Shown one piece after another: positions 40,951 through 50,186 of a stretch of 64,000 nucleotides of DNA. The stretch is from Caryophanales bacterium (GTDB lineage: Bacteria > Bacillota > Bacilli > CAJFEE01): assembly GCA_029256085.1 (NCBI GenBank), contig JAQSYP010000001.1:186001-250000 (forward strand). The letters run 5' to 3'. The stretch's first letter is position 1; each line of letters starts with the position of its first letter. The position numbers were made by a program, and so were the translations under genes. The notes below the pieces were generated by a model that was not told where the DNA came from, searched no databases, and was given only the letters and a program-made list of their open reading frames with translations.

Positions 40951-40990
40951 AAAACGCAAAATCAGTGAAAGCTGATTTTGCGTTTTTTTT
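40951..40990 (+). terminator. Rho-independent terminator of the heme operon
   Basis: AAAACGCAAAATCAG pairs with CTGATTTTGCGTTTT around a short loop, and a run of T follows. Confidence 0.92.
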
Positions 40991-41032
40991 AAAAGATAAG
41001 AAAGTATAAAATTCTAAATAATTACACTCGCA

Positions 41033-41154
41033 GAAACTGCTCGCTTTCCGCGGGCACGGCCTCAACTAATTTTTGCAAGTTTAAAAACTTGCAAAAACGG
41101 ATTTTCGTCTCGTGCTTTTCCCGCTGGGGAAATGTATACATTTCCTGCAGTTTC
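41033..41154. repeat. Dispersed palindromic element, copy 2
   Basis: This 122-base copy has outer arms GAAACTGC and GCAGTTTC. It shares the TTTCCGCGGGCACGGCCTC core, the CCCGCTGGGG block and the GGAAATGTATACATTTCC palindrome with copy 1. Its right inner arm differs: after ACTTGCAAAAA it reads CGGATTTTCG instead of TTAGTTGAG, so the inner stem is shortened. Flanking ATTACAC and GTGTAAT extend the symmetry. A hairpin AACTTGG/CCAGGTT with a T-rich tail follows at 41192-41218. Confidence 0.92.
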
Positions 41155-41295
41155 CTGCTTCGTGTAATAGAATGAAATTTCCTTTTAAAAGAACTTGGCA
41201 AAGCCAGGTTTATTTTTTTGTTCTAACAAAAATGTTCCTAACATAAACTCTACTGTAAATATAATGCCGTTTTAGTGTTAAGGAGGGAATTAAAT

Positions 41296-42318
41296 TTGGA
41301 ACAAAATTACCAGCGGACCGTTGATTTTTCGTTAGAGGAAACAGTTTGGTTTAAAAAAGGTCAAGAAGTTAAGAGTATTAGAACTTTATCTTTGGAGCCT
41401 GATGTTCATATAGAAGAACAGAATAATTATATTTCTTTAAGTGGCTATTTACAGCTTTCTGGTGAATATGAGCCAGCTATAAATGAGGTAGCATTTGAGG
41501 ATACACTTAGAGAGATATCACCACTTAGAACTATTGAGGATATAACACCTAATGAGAACGGTGTTTGGTCTCTATATCATCGATTTCCTGTAGATATCAC
41601 GATACCTAAGAGCAAAGTCCGAACTTTAGAAGACATTACGATTAAAATAAACATGTTCGACTACGATCTGCCTACACTCGACCGAATCGAAATTAAAGCA
41701 GATGTATCTATTTGTGGAATATGCCAAGAGGCAGAAACTCCTCAACCTAACGAAGCAGTAGCTGTGCAAGCATACGAGGATTTGAATCAAGAGGATGACT
41801 TTGATGTATATAAAGTTCGAGATCCTCAAATATACGCAGCACTAGATGTTGATAATTTCTCACCTGTGGAAGTAAGAGAATTTGCAGATTTAGATTCTAA
41901 TCAGTTTAATAATCAGGTTGAAACACCAAAACCTGTAGAAATGCGTGAATATCCATATTTTGATCAATTTGAACAGCCACAACCTGCAAATGCTAACCAA
42001 TTTGTAGAATATACAGAGGTTCCAGTAGCAAACTTAATGCCTAACTACAAAGAAAATCAAGCCGAAGTAGATGTCGAGGATAATGTTACAACGAAAAGTC
42101 GTGCTGAGGATGCTCTATACTTAACTAAGTTTCTATGTGATAAAGAGAATGCACAAAGCAGGGTTAAGCTTTATTTTGTTCAATATGGTGATTCTGTAGT
42201 ATCAATTGCATCTAGATTTAATGTGCCCGTACAACAAATTAATAGAGTTAATAATATTGATGATGATAATTTATCAGAAGGTCAATTATTATATATTCCA
42301 TTACAAAAGCAAAAATAA
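41296..42318 (+). CDS. spoVID: Spore coat assembly protein SpoVID
   Basis: This 340-residue protein guides encasement of the spore by the coat. The N-terminal domain (FSLEETVWFKKGQEV, ISLSGYLQLSGEYEP, FPVDITIPKSKV, about residues 8-145) matches SpoVID. An acidic, Pro/Gln/Glu-rich middle follows, and a C-terminal LysM domain (VQYGDSVVSIASRFNVPVQQ, ending LLYIPLQK) binds the spore surface. TTG 41296 follows AAGGAGGGA. It is much shorter than the roughly 575 residues of B. subtilis SpoVID; the difference is in the disordered middle. CATAAACT at 41242-41249 resembles a sigma-E -10, without a good -35. Confidence 0.9.
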   Translation: MEQNYQRTVDFSLEETVWFKKGQEVKSIRTLSLEPDVHIEEQNNYISLSGYLQLSGEYEPAINEVAFEDTLREISPLRTIEDITPNENGVWSLYHRFPVDITIPKSKVRTLEDITIKINMFDYDLPTLDRIEIKADVSICGICQEAETPQPNEAVAVQAYEDLNQEDDFDVYKVRDPQIYAALDVDNFSPVEVREFADLDSNQFNNQVETPKPVEMREYPYFDQFEQPQPANANQFVEYTEVPVANLMPNYKENQAEVDVEDNVTTKSRAEDALYLTKFLCDKENAQSRVKLYFVQYGDSVVSIASRFNVPVQQINRVNNIDDDNLSEGQLLYIPLQKQK

Positions 42319-42323
42319 TATAC

Positions 42324-42358
42324 ACAAGTGAGATGGGAAACCTTCTCACTTGTTTTTA
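42324..42358 (+). terminator. Rho-independent terminator after spoVID
   Basis: ACAAGTGAGA pairs with TCTCACTTGT around a 10-base loop, followed by TTTTT. Confidence 0.85.
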
Positions 42359-42414
42359 AGATAAAAAGAATGTACTAGCTATATTAAAACTTTTGTTTTA
42401 AGCGAGGTGCTGTT

Positions 42415-43443
42415 ATGGAAGATCTTGAAGTAGTAAAAAAAGTCCTTTCACTTTACCATATTCAAGCTCGGTATATTGAAAAAATAGGTAAAGTATATAA
42501 AGTTTTCACTCCATACGGTAATTACGCTTTAAAAAAATATAATCAAAATTCACGAAATCCAAATGATTTAATTCAAACTGTATCCCACTTATATGTAAAG
42601 GGTTTTCAGAGTATCGCACCAATTTTTAGAGCTTTTAGAGGAGAATTTTTAGTTGACGATGAGTCAGGGACCTACTATTTGATGCCTTGGTATGAAGAAG
42701 GACATAACATAGATGCTCCTAATAGATATGAACAAATGTTTAGACAACTCGCACAACTACATAATAAGACTGTTGAAAACAAATCTGTAAATGAAACTGA
42801 AGTAGATAGCTATCTTGCTCCTTTTAGAAAAAACCTAGAAGTAATCGATGAAACACTTAGTGAATTTCTAAACCACTGTGAATCTAAAATATATATGTCA
42901 CCATCCCAACTACAATTTTGTTCAATTTATAACAAAACTAAGCAAGCAGTTGATTTTTCAAATGACAGAATTGATAAATGGGAAAGTTGGATGAAGGATG
43001 CAGAGGAGAGTAGAGTTGTTTTAAATCATGGAGACCTATCTTTAAAGCACTATGTTGTAGATAGAGTTGGTCATGGTTACTTTATAAACTTTGAAAAGTC
43101 TACAATTGCATCGCCAGTAAATGATTTAGTTTATGTAACAAGACAGGTTGTTAATGATTTACCAATTTATAATGATACAAAGTGGACGTGGTTAAATAAC
43201 TATTTTAGTAATTTTAAATGGTCTAAAGGTGAGAGACACTTATATTTAGCGAACATTTCAACTCCTTTTCTACTATATAATTACACTCAAGATTTAAGAT
43301 CTCGTAGTAATACAGAACTTGAAAGTATTAAGACCCTTCAAAACATATATTGGCAAATGGTAAATAGTGAGTATATCGTATCAAAAATATTAGAAATTGA
43401 GCGAAATGAAGAAATGGAAGAGCTAGAAAGTTCCGAGAACTAA
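42415..43443 (+). CDS. ysxE: Spore coat protein YsxE (CotS-type kinase fold)
   Basis: This 342-residue protein belongs to the CotS/YsxE group of kinase-fold spore coat proteins. The catalytic-loop-like motif VLNHGDLSLKHYVV near residue 203 and the following YFINFEKSTIASPVNDL segment resemble aminoglycoside-phosphotransferase folds. The usual DFD-type metal site is replaced by NFEK, so catalysis is doubtful. The ATG follows GCGAGGTG. It lies downstream of spoVID, as in B. subtilis. Confidence 0.88.
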   Translation: MEDLEVVKKVLSLYHIQARYIEKIGKVYKVFTPYGNYALKKYNQNSRNPNDLIQTVSHLYVKGFQSIAPIFRAFRGEFLVDDESGTYYLMPWYEEGHNIDAPNRYEQMFRQLAQLHNKTVENKSVNETEVDSYLAPFRKNLEVIDETLSEFLNHCESKIYMSPSQLQFCSIYNKTKQAVDFSNDRIDKWESWMKDAEESRVVLNHGDLSLKHYVVDRVGHGYFINFEKSTIASPVNDLVYVTRQVVNDLPIYNDTKWTWLNNYFSNFKWSKGERHLYLANISTPFLLYNYTQDLRSRSNTELESIKTLQNIYWQMVNSEYIVSKILEIERNEEMEELESSEN

Positions 43444-43458
43444 TCTAGCTCTTTATTT
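43420..43458 (+). terminator. Terminator-like hairpin at the end of ysxE
   Basis: GAGCTAGA pairs with TCTAGCTC, spanning the ysxE stop codon, and is followed by TTTATTTT. Confidence 0.6.
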
Positions 43459-43498
43459 TCTGGGAAATATTTGTCGAAAAATGGTAGGCAGAAATATA

Positions 43499-43693
43499 CT
43501 AATACCAAGAGTAATATATACCTGCATAAAGCAATATTAGTATGAATAGAAGTGCTGCGTCTAATATAGATGGAAGTAAAAAAGTTCTAATGCCTTGGAA
43601 TATCATTAAAGGCATAATAAATGTAGAAATATGGGGCTTCCATTTTCTTAATGAATATTTTAACTGATGTTCATAATACTTATAATTTTTCAT
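43499..43693 (-). CDS. Small hypothetical membrane protein
   Basis: This 64-residue protein starts KNYKYYEHQLKYSLRKWKPH and has two hydrophobic helices at about residues 25-41 and 44-62. ATG 43693 follows AGGTGGTG on the minus strand. The good ribosome-binding site and basic-then-hydrophobic layout suggest a real gene. I do not recognise the family. It is convergent with ysxE and divergent from the valS leader. Confidence 0.6.
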   Translation of the reverse strand: MKNYKYYEHQLKYSLRKWKPHISTFIMPLMIFQGIRTFLLPSILDAALLFILILLYAGIYYSWY

Positions 43694-43859
43694 AAAGCAC
43701 ACCACCTAACTTTTATCAGTATATTTTATGAAGGTCACGAAATTTAGTGATAAATGTCTATACGATTTTAATTTTTATTTATATAATGTTGAATAATGAA
43801 TAAAATTTCTGTAAACTGTAAACTGTAAATAAAAATAAAAACTGAGCACTGTTCAGTAG

Positions 43860-44113
43860 AATGTTAAAAAGGCATAGATTGGGAAGAGTATACCCCTCTT
43901 TAAATTAAGAGAGAGAAACTAGTTGCTGAAAAGTTTCTTATTTAAATGGTTAGAAGGTAGCCCATGAGCCGTTTTTCTGAAAAGAAATCTTAGTAGGAAG
44001 AGCCGTATGCAAACGTTACTTGCTTTAGAGATGTAGCTTATGTTTATTTAGGCTATAAAAAAGGTGGCACCGCGAATACAACCCTTCGTCCTTTTAGGAT
44101 TAAGGGTTTTTTT
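43860..44113 (+). promoter_or_regulatory. T-box riboswitch controlling valS
   Basis: Stem I carries the specifier loop with AGTA on the 5' side near 43888 and GAAG followed by GTA at 43957-43959 on the 3' side; GTA is a valine codon. AGAGAGAGAAA near 43910 is the AG-bulge region. The T-box sequence AGGTGGCACCGCG is at 44062-44074, and the terminator at 44080-44113 overlaps the antiterminator. Uncharged tRNA-Val is expected to permit readthrough. TATAAT at 43782-43787 may be the -10. Confidence 0.93.
44080..44113 (+). terminator. Regulated terminator of the valS T-box
   Basis: AACCCTTCGTCC pairs imperfectly with GGATTAAGGGTT around TTTTA, followed by T residues. It competes with the T-box antiterminator. 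Confidence 0.9.
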
Positions 44114-44195
44114 ATATATAAAGAATGAATTTGTAAGTTGAAACATTGATTTAACTTTGGTTTGAGCGTATTCCGACTTATATCTAAAAGTAAGC

Positions 44196-44305
44196 ATATG
44201 CGCTCGAAATGCATGCATTTCGCCAGCGGGAACAGCACGAGCCGAAAATCCATTTTTGCTTGCAAAAATTAGTTGAGGCCGTGCCCGCGGAAAGCGAGCG
44301 CATAT
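44196..44305. repeat. Dispersed palindromic element, copy 3 (reverse orientation)
   Basis: This 110-base copy is inverted relative to the others. Its outer arms ATATGCGCTCG and CGAGCGCATAT match each other perfectly but differ from the other copies. The small palindrome is GAAATGCATGCATTTC. The core reads GGCCGTGCCCGCGGAAAGC on this strand. On the reverse strand its right inner arm carries ATGGATTTTCG, like copy 2. It lies in the 337-base stretch between the T-box terminator and valS. A TTGGCTTTTGCCAA hairpin follows at about 44332-44345. Confidence 0.92.
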
Positions 44306-44450
44306 AAGAAAGTCTAAGCTCATTCATGAACTTGGCTTTTGCCAACTTAAATTTATATGCTAGTAAGAAGGTAATACCATTTGTCGCTAATCAACTACCG
44401 CAAGCCATCGACTTAAATGATAGTTTTACATATTAAAGGAGGTAATTTTT

Positions 44451-47093
44451 ATGACAGAAAAGATGAGTTTACCACCAAAATATGATCCGAAATCAGTAGA
44501 ATTGGATCGCTATAAATTTTGGTTAGAAGGGAAATTTTTTGAAGCAAAAGCTGATAAAACAAAAGAACCGTATACCATAGTAATTCCACCCCCAAATGTA
44601 ACTGGAAGGTTACATTTAGGGCACGCTTGGGATACTACACTACAAGACATCCTAACTCGACTTAAAAGAATGCAAGGCTATGACGTACTTTGGTTACCTG
44701 GAATGGACCATGCGGGTATTGCTACACAAGCAAAAGTTGAAGAAAAGTTAAGATCTGAGGGGAAAACTCGATATGATTTAGGAAGGGAAAAGTTCCTAGA
44801 GCAAGCGTGGGAGTGGAAAGAAGAATACGCTAGTCATATAAGAGAACAATGGTCAAAATTAGGGCTTGGTTTAGATTATTCTCGAGAAAGATTTACTTTA
44901 GATGATGGTCTTTCTAATGCAGTTAAGGAAGTATTTGTAAAATTGTATGAAAAAGGTTTAATTTATCGTGGAGAATACATTATAAACTGGGATCCAGCAA
45001 CGAAAACAGCATTATCAGATATTGAAGTTATATATCAGGATGTTCAAGGAGCTTTTTATCATCTGAATTATCCTTTATCAGATGGTTCAGGTTACATTCA
45101 AGTTGCAACAACTAGACCAGAAACAATGCTAGGTGATACTGCAGTTGCGGTTCATCCAGAAGATGAAAGATACAAGAGCTTAATTGGTAAGACAATTACG
45201 TTACCACTAGTTGGAAGAGAAATACCTATCGTTGCTGACGACTATGTTGATATGGATTTTGGATCAGGAGCAGTAAAGATAACACCTGCACACGATCCTA
45301 ATGATTTCGAACTAGGCAATAGACATAATTTAGAACGTATCCTAGTTATGAATGAAGATGGGTCCATGAATAAAAATGCTGGTAAGTATTGTTGTTTAGA
45401 TAGATTTGATTGCCGTAAGCAAATTGTAAAGGATCTTCAAGAGTTAGGTGTTCTAGTGAAGATTGAAGAACATACACATTCTGTTGGACATAGTGAGCGT
45501 AGTGGTGCCGTTGTTGAACCATACTTATCAACTCAGTGGTTTGTTAAGATGCAACCATTAGCAGAAGAAGCAATTAACCATCAAAATAATGACGACAAAG
45601 TTAACTTTGTTCCAGATAGATTTGAAAAAACGTATCTACGTTGGATGGAAAATATAAGAGACTGGTGTATTTCTCGCCAATTATGGTGGGGTCATAGAAT
45701 ACCAGCGTGGTATCATAAGGAAACTGGTGAGATCTTTGTTGGTGTTGAAGCTCCAAATGATATAGAAAATTGGAACCAAGATAATGATGTTTTAGATACA
45801 TGGTTTAGTTCAGCACTATGGCCATTTTCTACAATGGGTTGGCCAAATACAGAAAGTGAGGATTATAAGCGTTATTTTCCAACTAATGTACTTGTAACTG
45901 GATACGATATTATTTTCTTCTGGGTATCAAGAATGATATTCCAATCCTTAGAGTTTACGGGTAAAAAACCATTTAGTGATGTATTAATTCATGGATTAGT
46001 TCGTGATGCACAAGGTCGAAAAATGAGCAAGTCATTAGGTAACGGTGTAGATCCAATGGATGTTATTGATCAATATGGTGCCGATGCATTACGATATTTC
46101 TTATCAACTGGAAGTTCTCCAGGTCAGGACTTACGTTTTAGCATTGAAAAGGTTGAAGCGACATGGAACTTTGCAAATAAGATTTGGAATGCTTCTAGAT
46201 TTGCATTAATGAACATGGAAGACTTTACAATAGATATGGTTGACTTAAGTGGTCCTAAAACTCTTGCAGATAAGTGGATTCTAACGAGACTTAATGAAAC
46301 AATAGCAAATGTAACTAGACTAGCAGACAAGTATGAGTTTGGTGAAGTTGGCCGTGAACTATATAATTTTATCTGGGATGATCTTTGCGATTGGTATATT
46401 GAGATGGCTAAACTGCCATTATACAGTGATGATGAGAATGCGAAAAATACTACTAGATCAGTACTTGCGTATGTATTAGATAAAACAATGAAAATGCTAC
46501 ATCCATTTATGCCTTTCATAACTGAAGAGATATGGCAAGCACTTCCACACAACGGGGAATCAATAACTATCTCTGAATGGCCTAATGTTGAAGATAGTTT
46601 AATCGATACTAATGCATCTAATGAGTTTAAGTTATTAGTTGATATAATTCGTTCAGTAAGAAATATCAGAGCAGAAGTAAATACGCCGATGAGTAAGAAA
46701 ATCAAATTAGCTATTAAAGCAAAAGATGAAAATATAAAAGAAATTTTAAATAGAAATAGCGGATATTTAGAGAAATTCTGTAATCCTAGTGAGTTAATTA
46801 TTGACACTAAATTTGAGATCACAGAGAAATCTATGACATCTGTTGTTACAGGAGCAGAACTAATTTTACCGTTATTAGGATTAATTAATATCGACGAAGA
46901 AATTGCAAGGCTAGAGAAAGAATTAGCTAAGTTAAATTCAGAAGTTGATAGAGTACAAAAGAAGCTAGCTAATCAAGGGTTTGTTGCAAAAGCTCCAGCA
47001 TCTGTAATAGAAGAAGAGCTAGCAAAGGAAGCAGACTATATAGAAAAGCGCAATACTGTATTACAACGTTTAGAAGAACTTAAACAACAATAA
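44451..47093 (+). CDS. valS: Valyl-tRNA synthetase
   Basis: This 880-residue class I synthetase charges tRNA-Val. The HIGH motif appears as [16 protein letters not shown] near residue 45, the editing domain covers about 190-350 ([19 protein letters not shown]), and KMSKS lies in [14 protein letters not shown] near 525. The C-terminal arm is a coiled coil from about residue 810. ATG 44451 follows AAAGGAGGTAA. Expression is under the T-box upstream, and a 337-base spacer with a palindromic repeat separates riboswitch and gene. Confidence 0.97.
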   Translation: MTEKMSLPPKYDPKSVELDRYKFWLEGKFFEAKADKTKEPYTIVIPPPNVTGRLHLGHAWDTTLQDILTRLKRMQGYDVLWLPGMDHAGIATQAKVEEKLRSEGKTRYDLGREKFLEQAWEWKEEYASHIREQWSKLGLGLDYSRERFTLDDGLSNAVKEVFVKLYEKGLIYRGEYIINWDPATKTALSDIEVIYQDVQGAFYHLNYPLSDGSGYIQVATTRPETMLGDTAVAVHPEDERYKSLIGKTITLPLVGREIPIVADDYVDMDFGSGAVKITPAHDPNDFELGNRHNLERILVMNEDGSMNKNAGKYCCLDRFDCRKQIVKDLQELGVLVKIEEHTHSVGHSERSGAVVEPYLSTQWFVKMQPLAEEAINHQNNDDKVNFVPDRFEKTYLRWMENIRDWCISRQLWWGHRIPAWYHKETGEIFVGVEAPNDIENWNQDNDVLDTWFSSALWPFSTMGWPNTESEDYKRYFPTNVLVTGYDIIFFWVSRMIFQSLEFTGKKPFSDVLIHGLVRDAQGRKMSKSLGNGVDPMDVIDQYGADALRYFLSTGSSPGQDLRFSIEKVEATWNFANKIWNASRFALMNMEDFTIDMVDLSGPKTLADKWILTRLNETIANVTRLADKYEFGEVGRELYNFIWDDLCDWYIEMAKLPLYSDDENAKNTTRSVLAYVLDKTMKMLHPFMPFITEEIWQALPHNGESITISEWPNVEDSLIDTNASNEFKLLVDIIRSVRNIRAEVNTPMSKKIKLAIKAKDENIKEILNRNSGYLEKFCNPSELIIDTKFEITEKSMTSVVTGAELILPLLGLINIDEEIARLEKELAKLNSEVDRVQKKLANQGFVAKAPASVIEEELAKEADYIEKRNTVLQRLEELKQQ

Positions 47094-47095
47094 TT

Positions 47096-47150
47096 CAAAA
47101 AACTTGGTAAACTTGTATCCATTTGAATACAATGTCTACCAAGTTTTTTT
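47096..47150 (+). terminator. Rho-independent terminator after valS
   Basis: AAACTTGGTA pairs with TACCAAGTTT. An inner helix CTTGTATCC/GAATACAATG is enclosed, and TTTTTTT follows. Confidence 0.8.
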
Positions 47151-47293
47151 ATGAATTTTATCAGCCGATTTGTCAAAAAATCTTGAAGGACTGAGGAAAA
47201 GAGCACTTGCGCTATAAATAATATGGATATTATTCTTTTATTTAAGGTATTATTAATAAGAAAAATGTAGGAATTTGACAGTGGGGTTTTTAA

Positions 47294-48601
47294 ATGATTA
47301 ATACTTACAATGATGCAGTTAGTTGGATTCATGGTAGGCTTAAGTTTGGCATTAAACCTGGGCTAAAGAGAATGGATTGGATGCTAGAGAAACTTGGTAA
47401 TCCACATAGAAATATAAACGCAATCCATATTGCAGGAACAAATGGAAAAGGATCTACGCTAACTTTCCTTAGAAATATCTTAGAAGAAGCTGGATACAGT
47501 GTTGGGACATTCACTTCTCCATATATAGAAATATTTAATGAAAGAATAAGTGTTAATGGAATACCAATAAACGATAATGATATTTTGGATCTAGTAAATA
47601 TAATAAAACCTTTGGCAGACGAACTGGATTCATTAGAATTAGGTTCTCCGACGGAATTCGAGATTATTACAGCAATGTCATTTTTATACTTCGGGTCAAT
47701 TAATAAACAAGATTTTGTTATTTATGAAGTAGGACTTGGGGGTCGTCTTGATTCGACTAACGTAGTCGAGCCAATTTTAACTGCAATTACAAACATAGGT
47801 TATGATCATATCAATATACTTGGAAAAACCCTAGAAGAAATTGCTTATGAAAAGGCAGGCATTATAAAAGAGAACGTACCTCTAATTTCCACTGTTAAAC
47901 AGGAAATATGTAGAGATGTGATTACAAAGATTGCAAACAATAAAAATAGTGATGTTAGTTTTGTAAATGATAGTATCGAAACTAATAGCTGTGAAGAAAG
48001 TGGAGAATCCTTTTCTATAAAAGATAATAATGGGAATAAGGAACATTATTCTATAAAAATGGATGGTAAACATCAAATAATCAATGCTTCACTAGCAATA
48101 TATTGTGCAAGAGAATTAACAAAAAGAAAAGTTGCTAAAATTCATATTACAGATATTGAGAAAGGATTACTAAAAGCATTTTGGATAGGGAGATTTGAAA
48201 AATTAAGTAATAATCCTTTAATAATTATTGATGGGGCACATAATATAGATGGAATAAATACTTTTGTAGATACAATCCATAACAAATACACAGTACAAAA
48301 GAAAAAAATAATGTTCGCTGCAGTTAACGATAAGGATTATAGTTTAATGATTGATAAACTAAGTGACGTTGCAGATGAACTATCAGTTACTACATTTGAT
48401 TTTTATCGTGCTGCTAGAGCAGAAGATTTATATAATTCAGCAAAAAATAAAGATAATTTATTAATAAATAACCAATGGAAAGTCTGGATAAAAAATGCAT
48501 TTAAAGAAAGCGATGACAGTACAGTTTATTTAATTACAGGATCACTATACTTTATTTCTGATGTTAGAAAATGGATATTAATGGAACTATATAATAAATA
48601 A
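47294..48601 (+). CDS. folC: Folylpolyglutamate synthase
   Basis: This 435-residue Mur-ligase-type enzyme adds glutamate to folates. The ATP-binding GTNGKGST lies near residue 50, the SPYIEIFNERISVNG segment near 76, YEVGLGGRLDSTN near 147 and DGAHNIDGI near 314. The family can also act as dihydrofolate synthase. The ATG follows a weak GTGGGG. It sits between valS and the trio of unfamiliar genes; comC, which follows folC in B. subtilis, is absent. Confidence 0.94.
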   Translation: MINTYNDAVSWIHGRLKFGIKPGLKRMDWMLEKLGNPHRNINAIHIAGTNGKGSTLTFLRNILEEAGYSVGTFTSPYIEIFNERISVNGIPINDNDILDLVNIIKPLADELDSLELGSPTEFEIITAMSFLYFGSINKQDFVIYEVGLGGRLDSTNVVEPILTAITNIGYDHINILGKTLEEIAYEKAGIIKENVPLISTVKQEICRDVITKIANNKNSDVSFVNDSIETNSCEESGESFSIKDNNGNKEHYSIKMDGKHQIINASLAIYCARELTKRKVAKIHITDIEKGLLKAFWIGRFEKLSNNPLIIIDGAHNIDGINTFVDTIHNKYTVQKKKIMFAAVNDKDYSLMIDKLSDVADELSVTTFDFYRAARAEDLYNSAKNKDNLLINNQWKVWIKNAFKESDDSTVYLITGSLYFISDVRKWILMELYNK

Positions 48602-48746
48602 TTAATTATTATTATATTTATTTACTTGATTTTCTTTAAAAATCTCTGTGTTTATTATAAAATAACATATAGTCGATACTTGTCATTTTTTGACTATTAG
48701 TAAAACTAAAAAAAGACAAGTATTTCTGGCAGAGAGAGGTGAAATC

Positions 48747-50186
48747 TTGAATCAATTTACAGTTTCGCTCATAGTACTAATATTACTTTTGCCAATAATG
48801 TACATATTGCCACTAGGTTTTAGTAAAAAGGGCAAGAAAATAATAATCCTAGTTTCTGCATTGCTAGCAATAATTGGTCTATTAGCAAGTAATATTCTAA
48901 CGCTAACAACTGCAATTGTTGTGTTGTTAATAACAAGTATTATCTTTACTGTGTTATTAGAGAAGAATTATGGGGAATCATTGTTGGTAAATGATTTTTC
49001 TAATGCTGTAACTGAAAATAATCTAATAGGACAAGTTTTGCCTAATGATGCAGTGATTCAGAATAACAATATGAATAATGATATTTTAGCTTTTGAACAG
49101 CTAGATGAGAACCTAGAAATGGTCCATAAAATTGAAACAAAAGTATTAGATAAAAATTTACTTAACGAAACTATTGAGAACAATAGTGATACTTTTAAAT
49201 CTAATAATATATCAAGATTCGAAAAATTAATTGCAAATAATAAAGATGACCAAATATCGAAAACAGAAGATATTATAGATGATAATGATATTGATCAACA
49301 TAAAGAACTAGAGTCGTTAAATAAAAATGTAGAAGAAATACAGAGCGATATAGTTCAAGAAGAAGTAAATGAAGATTATCAAGATGAAATACAGCAAGTA
49401 GAAGTAATAGATGAGGAAATATTTCTGGAACAAATTCAAGATAAAGAAGTTGAAAAAAATGAACAACTTCAAGTTGATATGGTAAGTTATCCGGACCAAA
49501 CTCAAGATGAAGTAATTGAAGAAGATCAACAAATTCAAGTTGAAGTGATAAATGAGGAAAGTTATCCTGAACAAATTCAAGATGAAGAAATTGAAGAAGA
49601 TCAACAGATTCAAGTTGGAGTGATAAATGAGGAAAGCTATCCAGAACAAACTCAAGATGAAGAAATTGAAGAAGATCAACAGATTCAAGTTGATGTGATG
49701 AATGAGGAAAGTCATCCTGAACAAACTCAAGATGAAGCAGTAGAAGAAGACAATATGTTTGAGAACGAACTAGTGGATGAAAACATCGAAGAAATTAATC
49801 TAGAATTAGTTCACGAAGAAATAGTAGAAGAAACAAATAACGAAAGTGAAATCCAACTTGAAATTAAACGTAGTTTTAACTATCAAATTGTAGATACACT
49901 AACTAATCAACTTGAATTAGAGGTAGCTCTAATTCATCCTAATGAATTTAAGCAGAGTATCAATAAATTACTGTTAAGTGCAGTAGATACAAGGCAAAGG
50001 TTTACATTACATTATATTCTTGCAAAGAACTTGCTAGTCTTCAAGAAAACTGATGAACTTATAGAACTTATACAAGAACTTAAAGAAGAGTACAGTAATT
50101 ATCCAATGCTACTATTAAATTTAGATTTATTTACGTTAACTGAAAATAATCTTTTAGATAAGGTGGAGAAGTATGAAAAAGAGTAA
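48747..50186 (+). CDS. Unfamiliar membrane protein with acidic tandem repeats
   Basis: This 479-residue protein is not recognised. Residues 1-75 contain about three hydrophobic helices (FTVSLIVLILLLPIMYILPL, IIILVSALLAIIGLLA, LTTAIVVLLITSIIFTVLLE). A long, very acidic, low-complexity region follows, with 25-residue repeats around EEDQQIQVxVINEESYPEQ at about residues 250-335. The C-terminal 100 residues look helical and TPR-like. TTG 48747 follows AGAGAGGTG; the ATG at 48690 would add 19 polar residues with no ribosome-binding site. Its end overlaps the PRC-barrel gene by 14 bases. Confidence 0.75.
   Translation: MNQFTVSLIVLILLLPIMYILPLGFSKKGKKIIILVSALLAIIGLLASNILTLTTAIVVLLITSIIFTVLLEKNYGESLLVNDFSNAVTENNLIGQVLPNDAVIQNNNMNNDILAFEQLDENLEMVHKIETKVLDKNLLNETIENNSDTFKSNNISRFEKLIANNKDDQISKTEDIIDDNDIDQHKELESLNKNVEEIQSDIVQEEVNEDYQDEIQQVEVIDEEIFLEQIQDKEVEKNEQLQVDMVSYPDQTQDEVIEEDQQIQVEVINEESYPEQIQDEEIEEDQQIQVGVINEESYPEQTQDEEIEEDQQIQVDVMNEESHPEQTQDEAVEEDNMFENELVDENIEEINLELVHEEIVEETNNESEIQLEIKRSFNYQIVDTLTNQLELEVALIHPNEFKQSINKLLLSAVDTRQRFTLHYILAKNLLVFKKTDELIELIQELKEEYSNYPMLLLNLDLFTLTENNLLDKVEKYEKE
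49503..49740 (+). repeat. 75-base in-frame tandem repeat
   Basis: Units beginning CAAGATGAAG recur at 49503, 49578, 49653 and 49728, a strict 75-base period. They encode 25-residue repeats in the acidic membrane protein. The first and last units are more diverged, and an older, weaker repeat precedes them. Confidence 0.85.

Noticed and set aside
44048-44323. Overlapping minus-strand frames of 91 and 70 codons
   Set aside because: They run across the T-box terminator and palindrome copy 3 and have no ribosome-binding site.
46124-46822. 232-codon open frame on the minus strand
   Set aside because: It lies wholly inside valS, which has all its synthetase motifs, and it has no ribosome-binding site or recognisable domain.
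49317-49730. 137-codon minus-strand frame with repeated hydrophobic LNLLIFFNFFIL units
   Set aside because: It is the antisense of the acidic tandem repeats in the plus-strand gene; the repetition is inherited from the DNA repeat.
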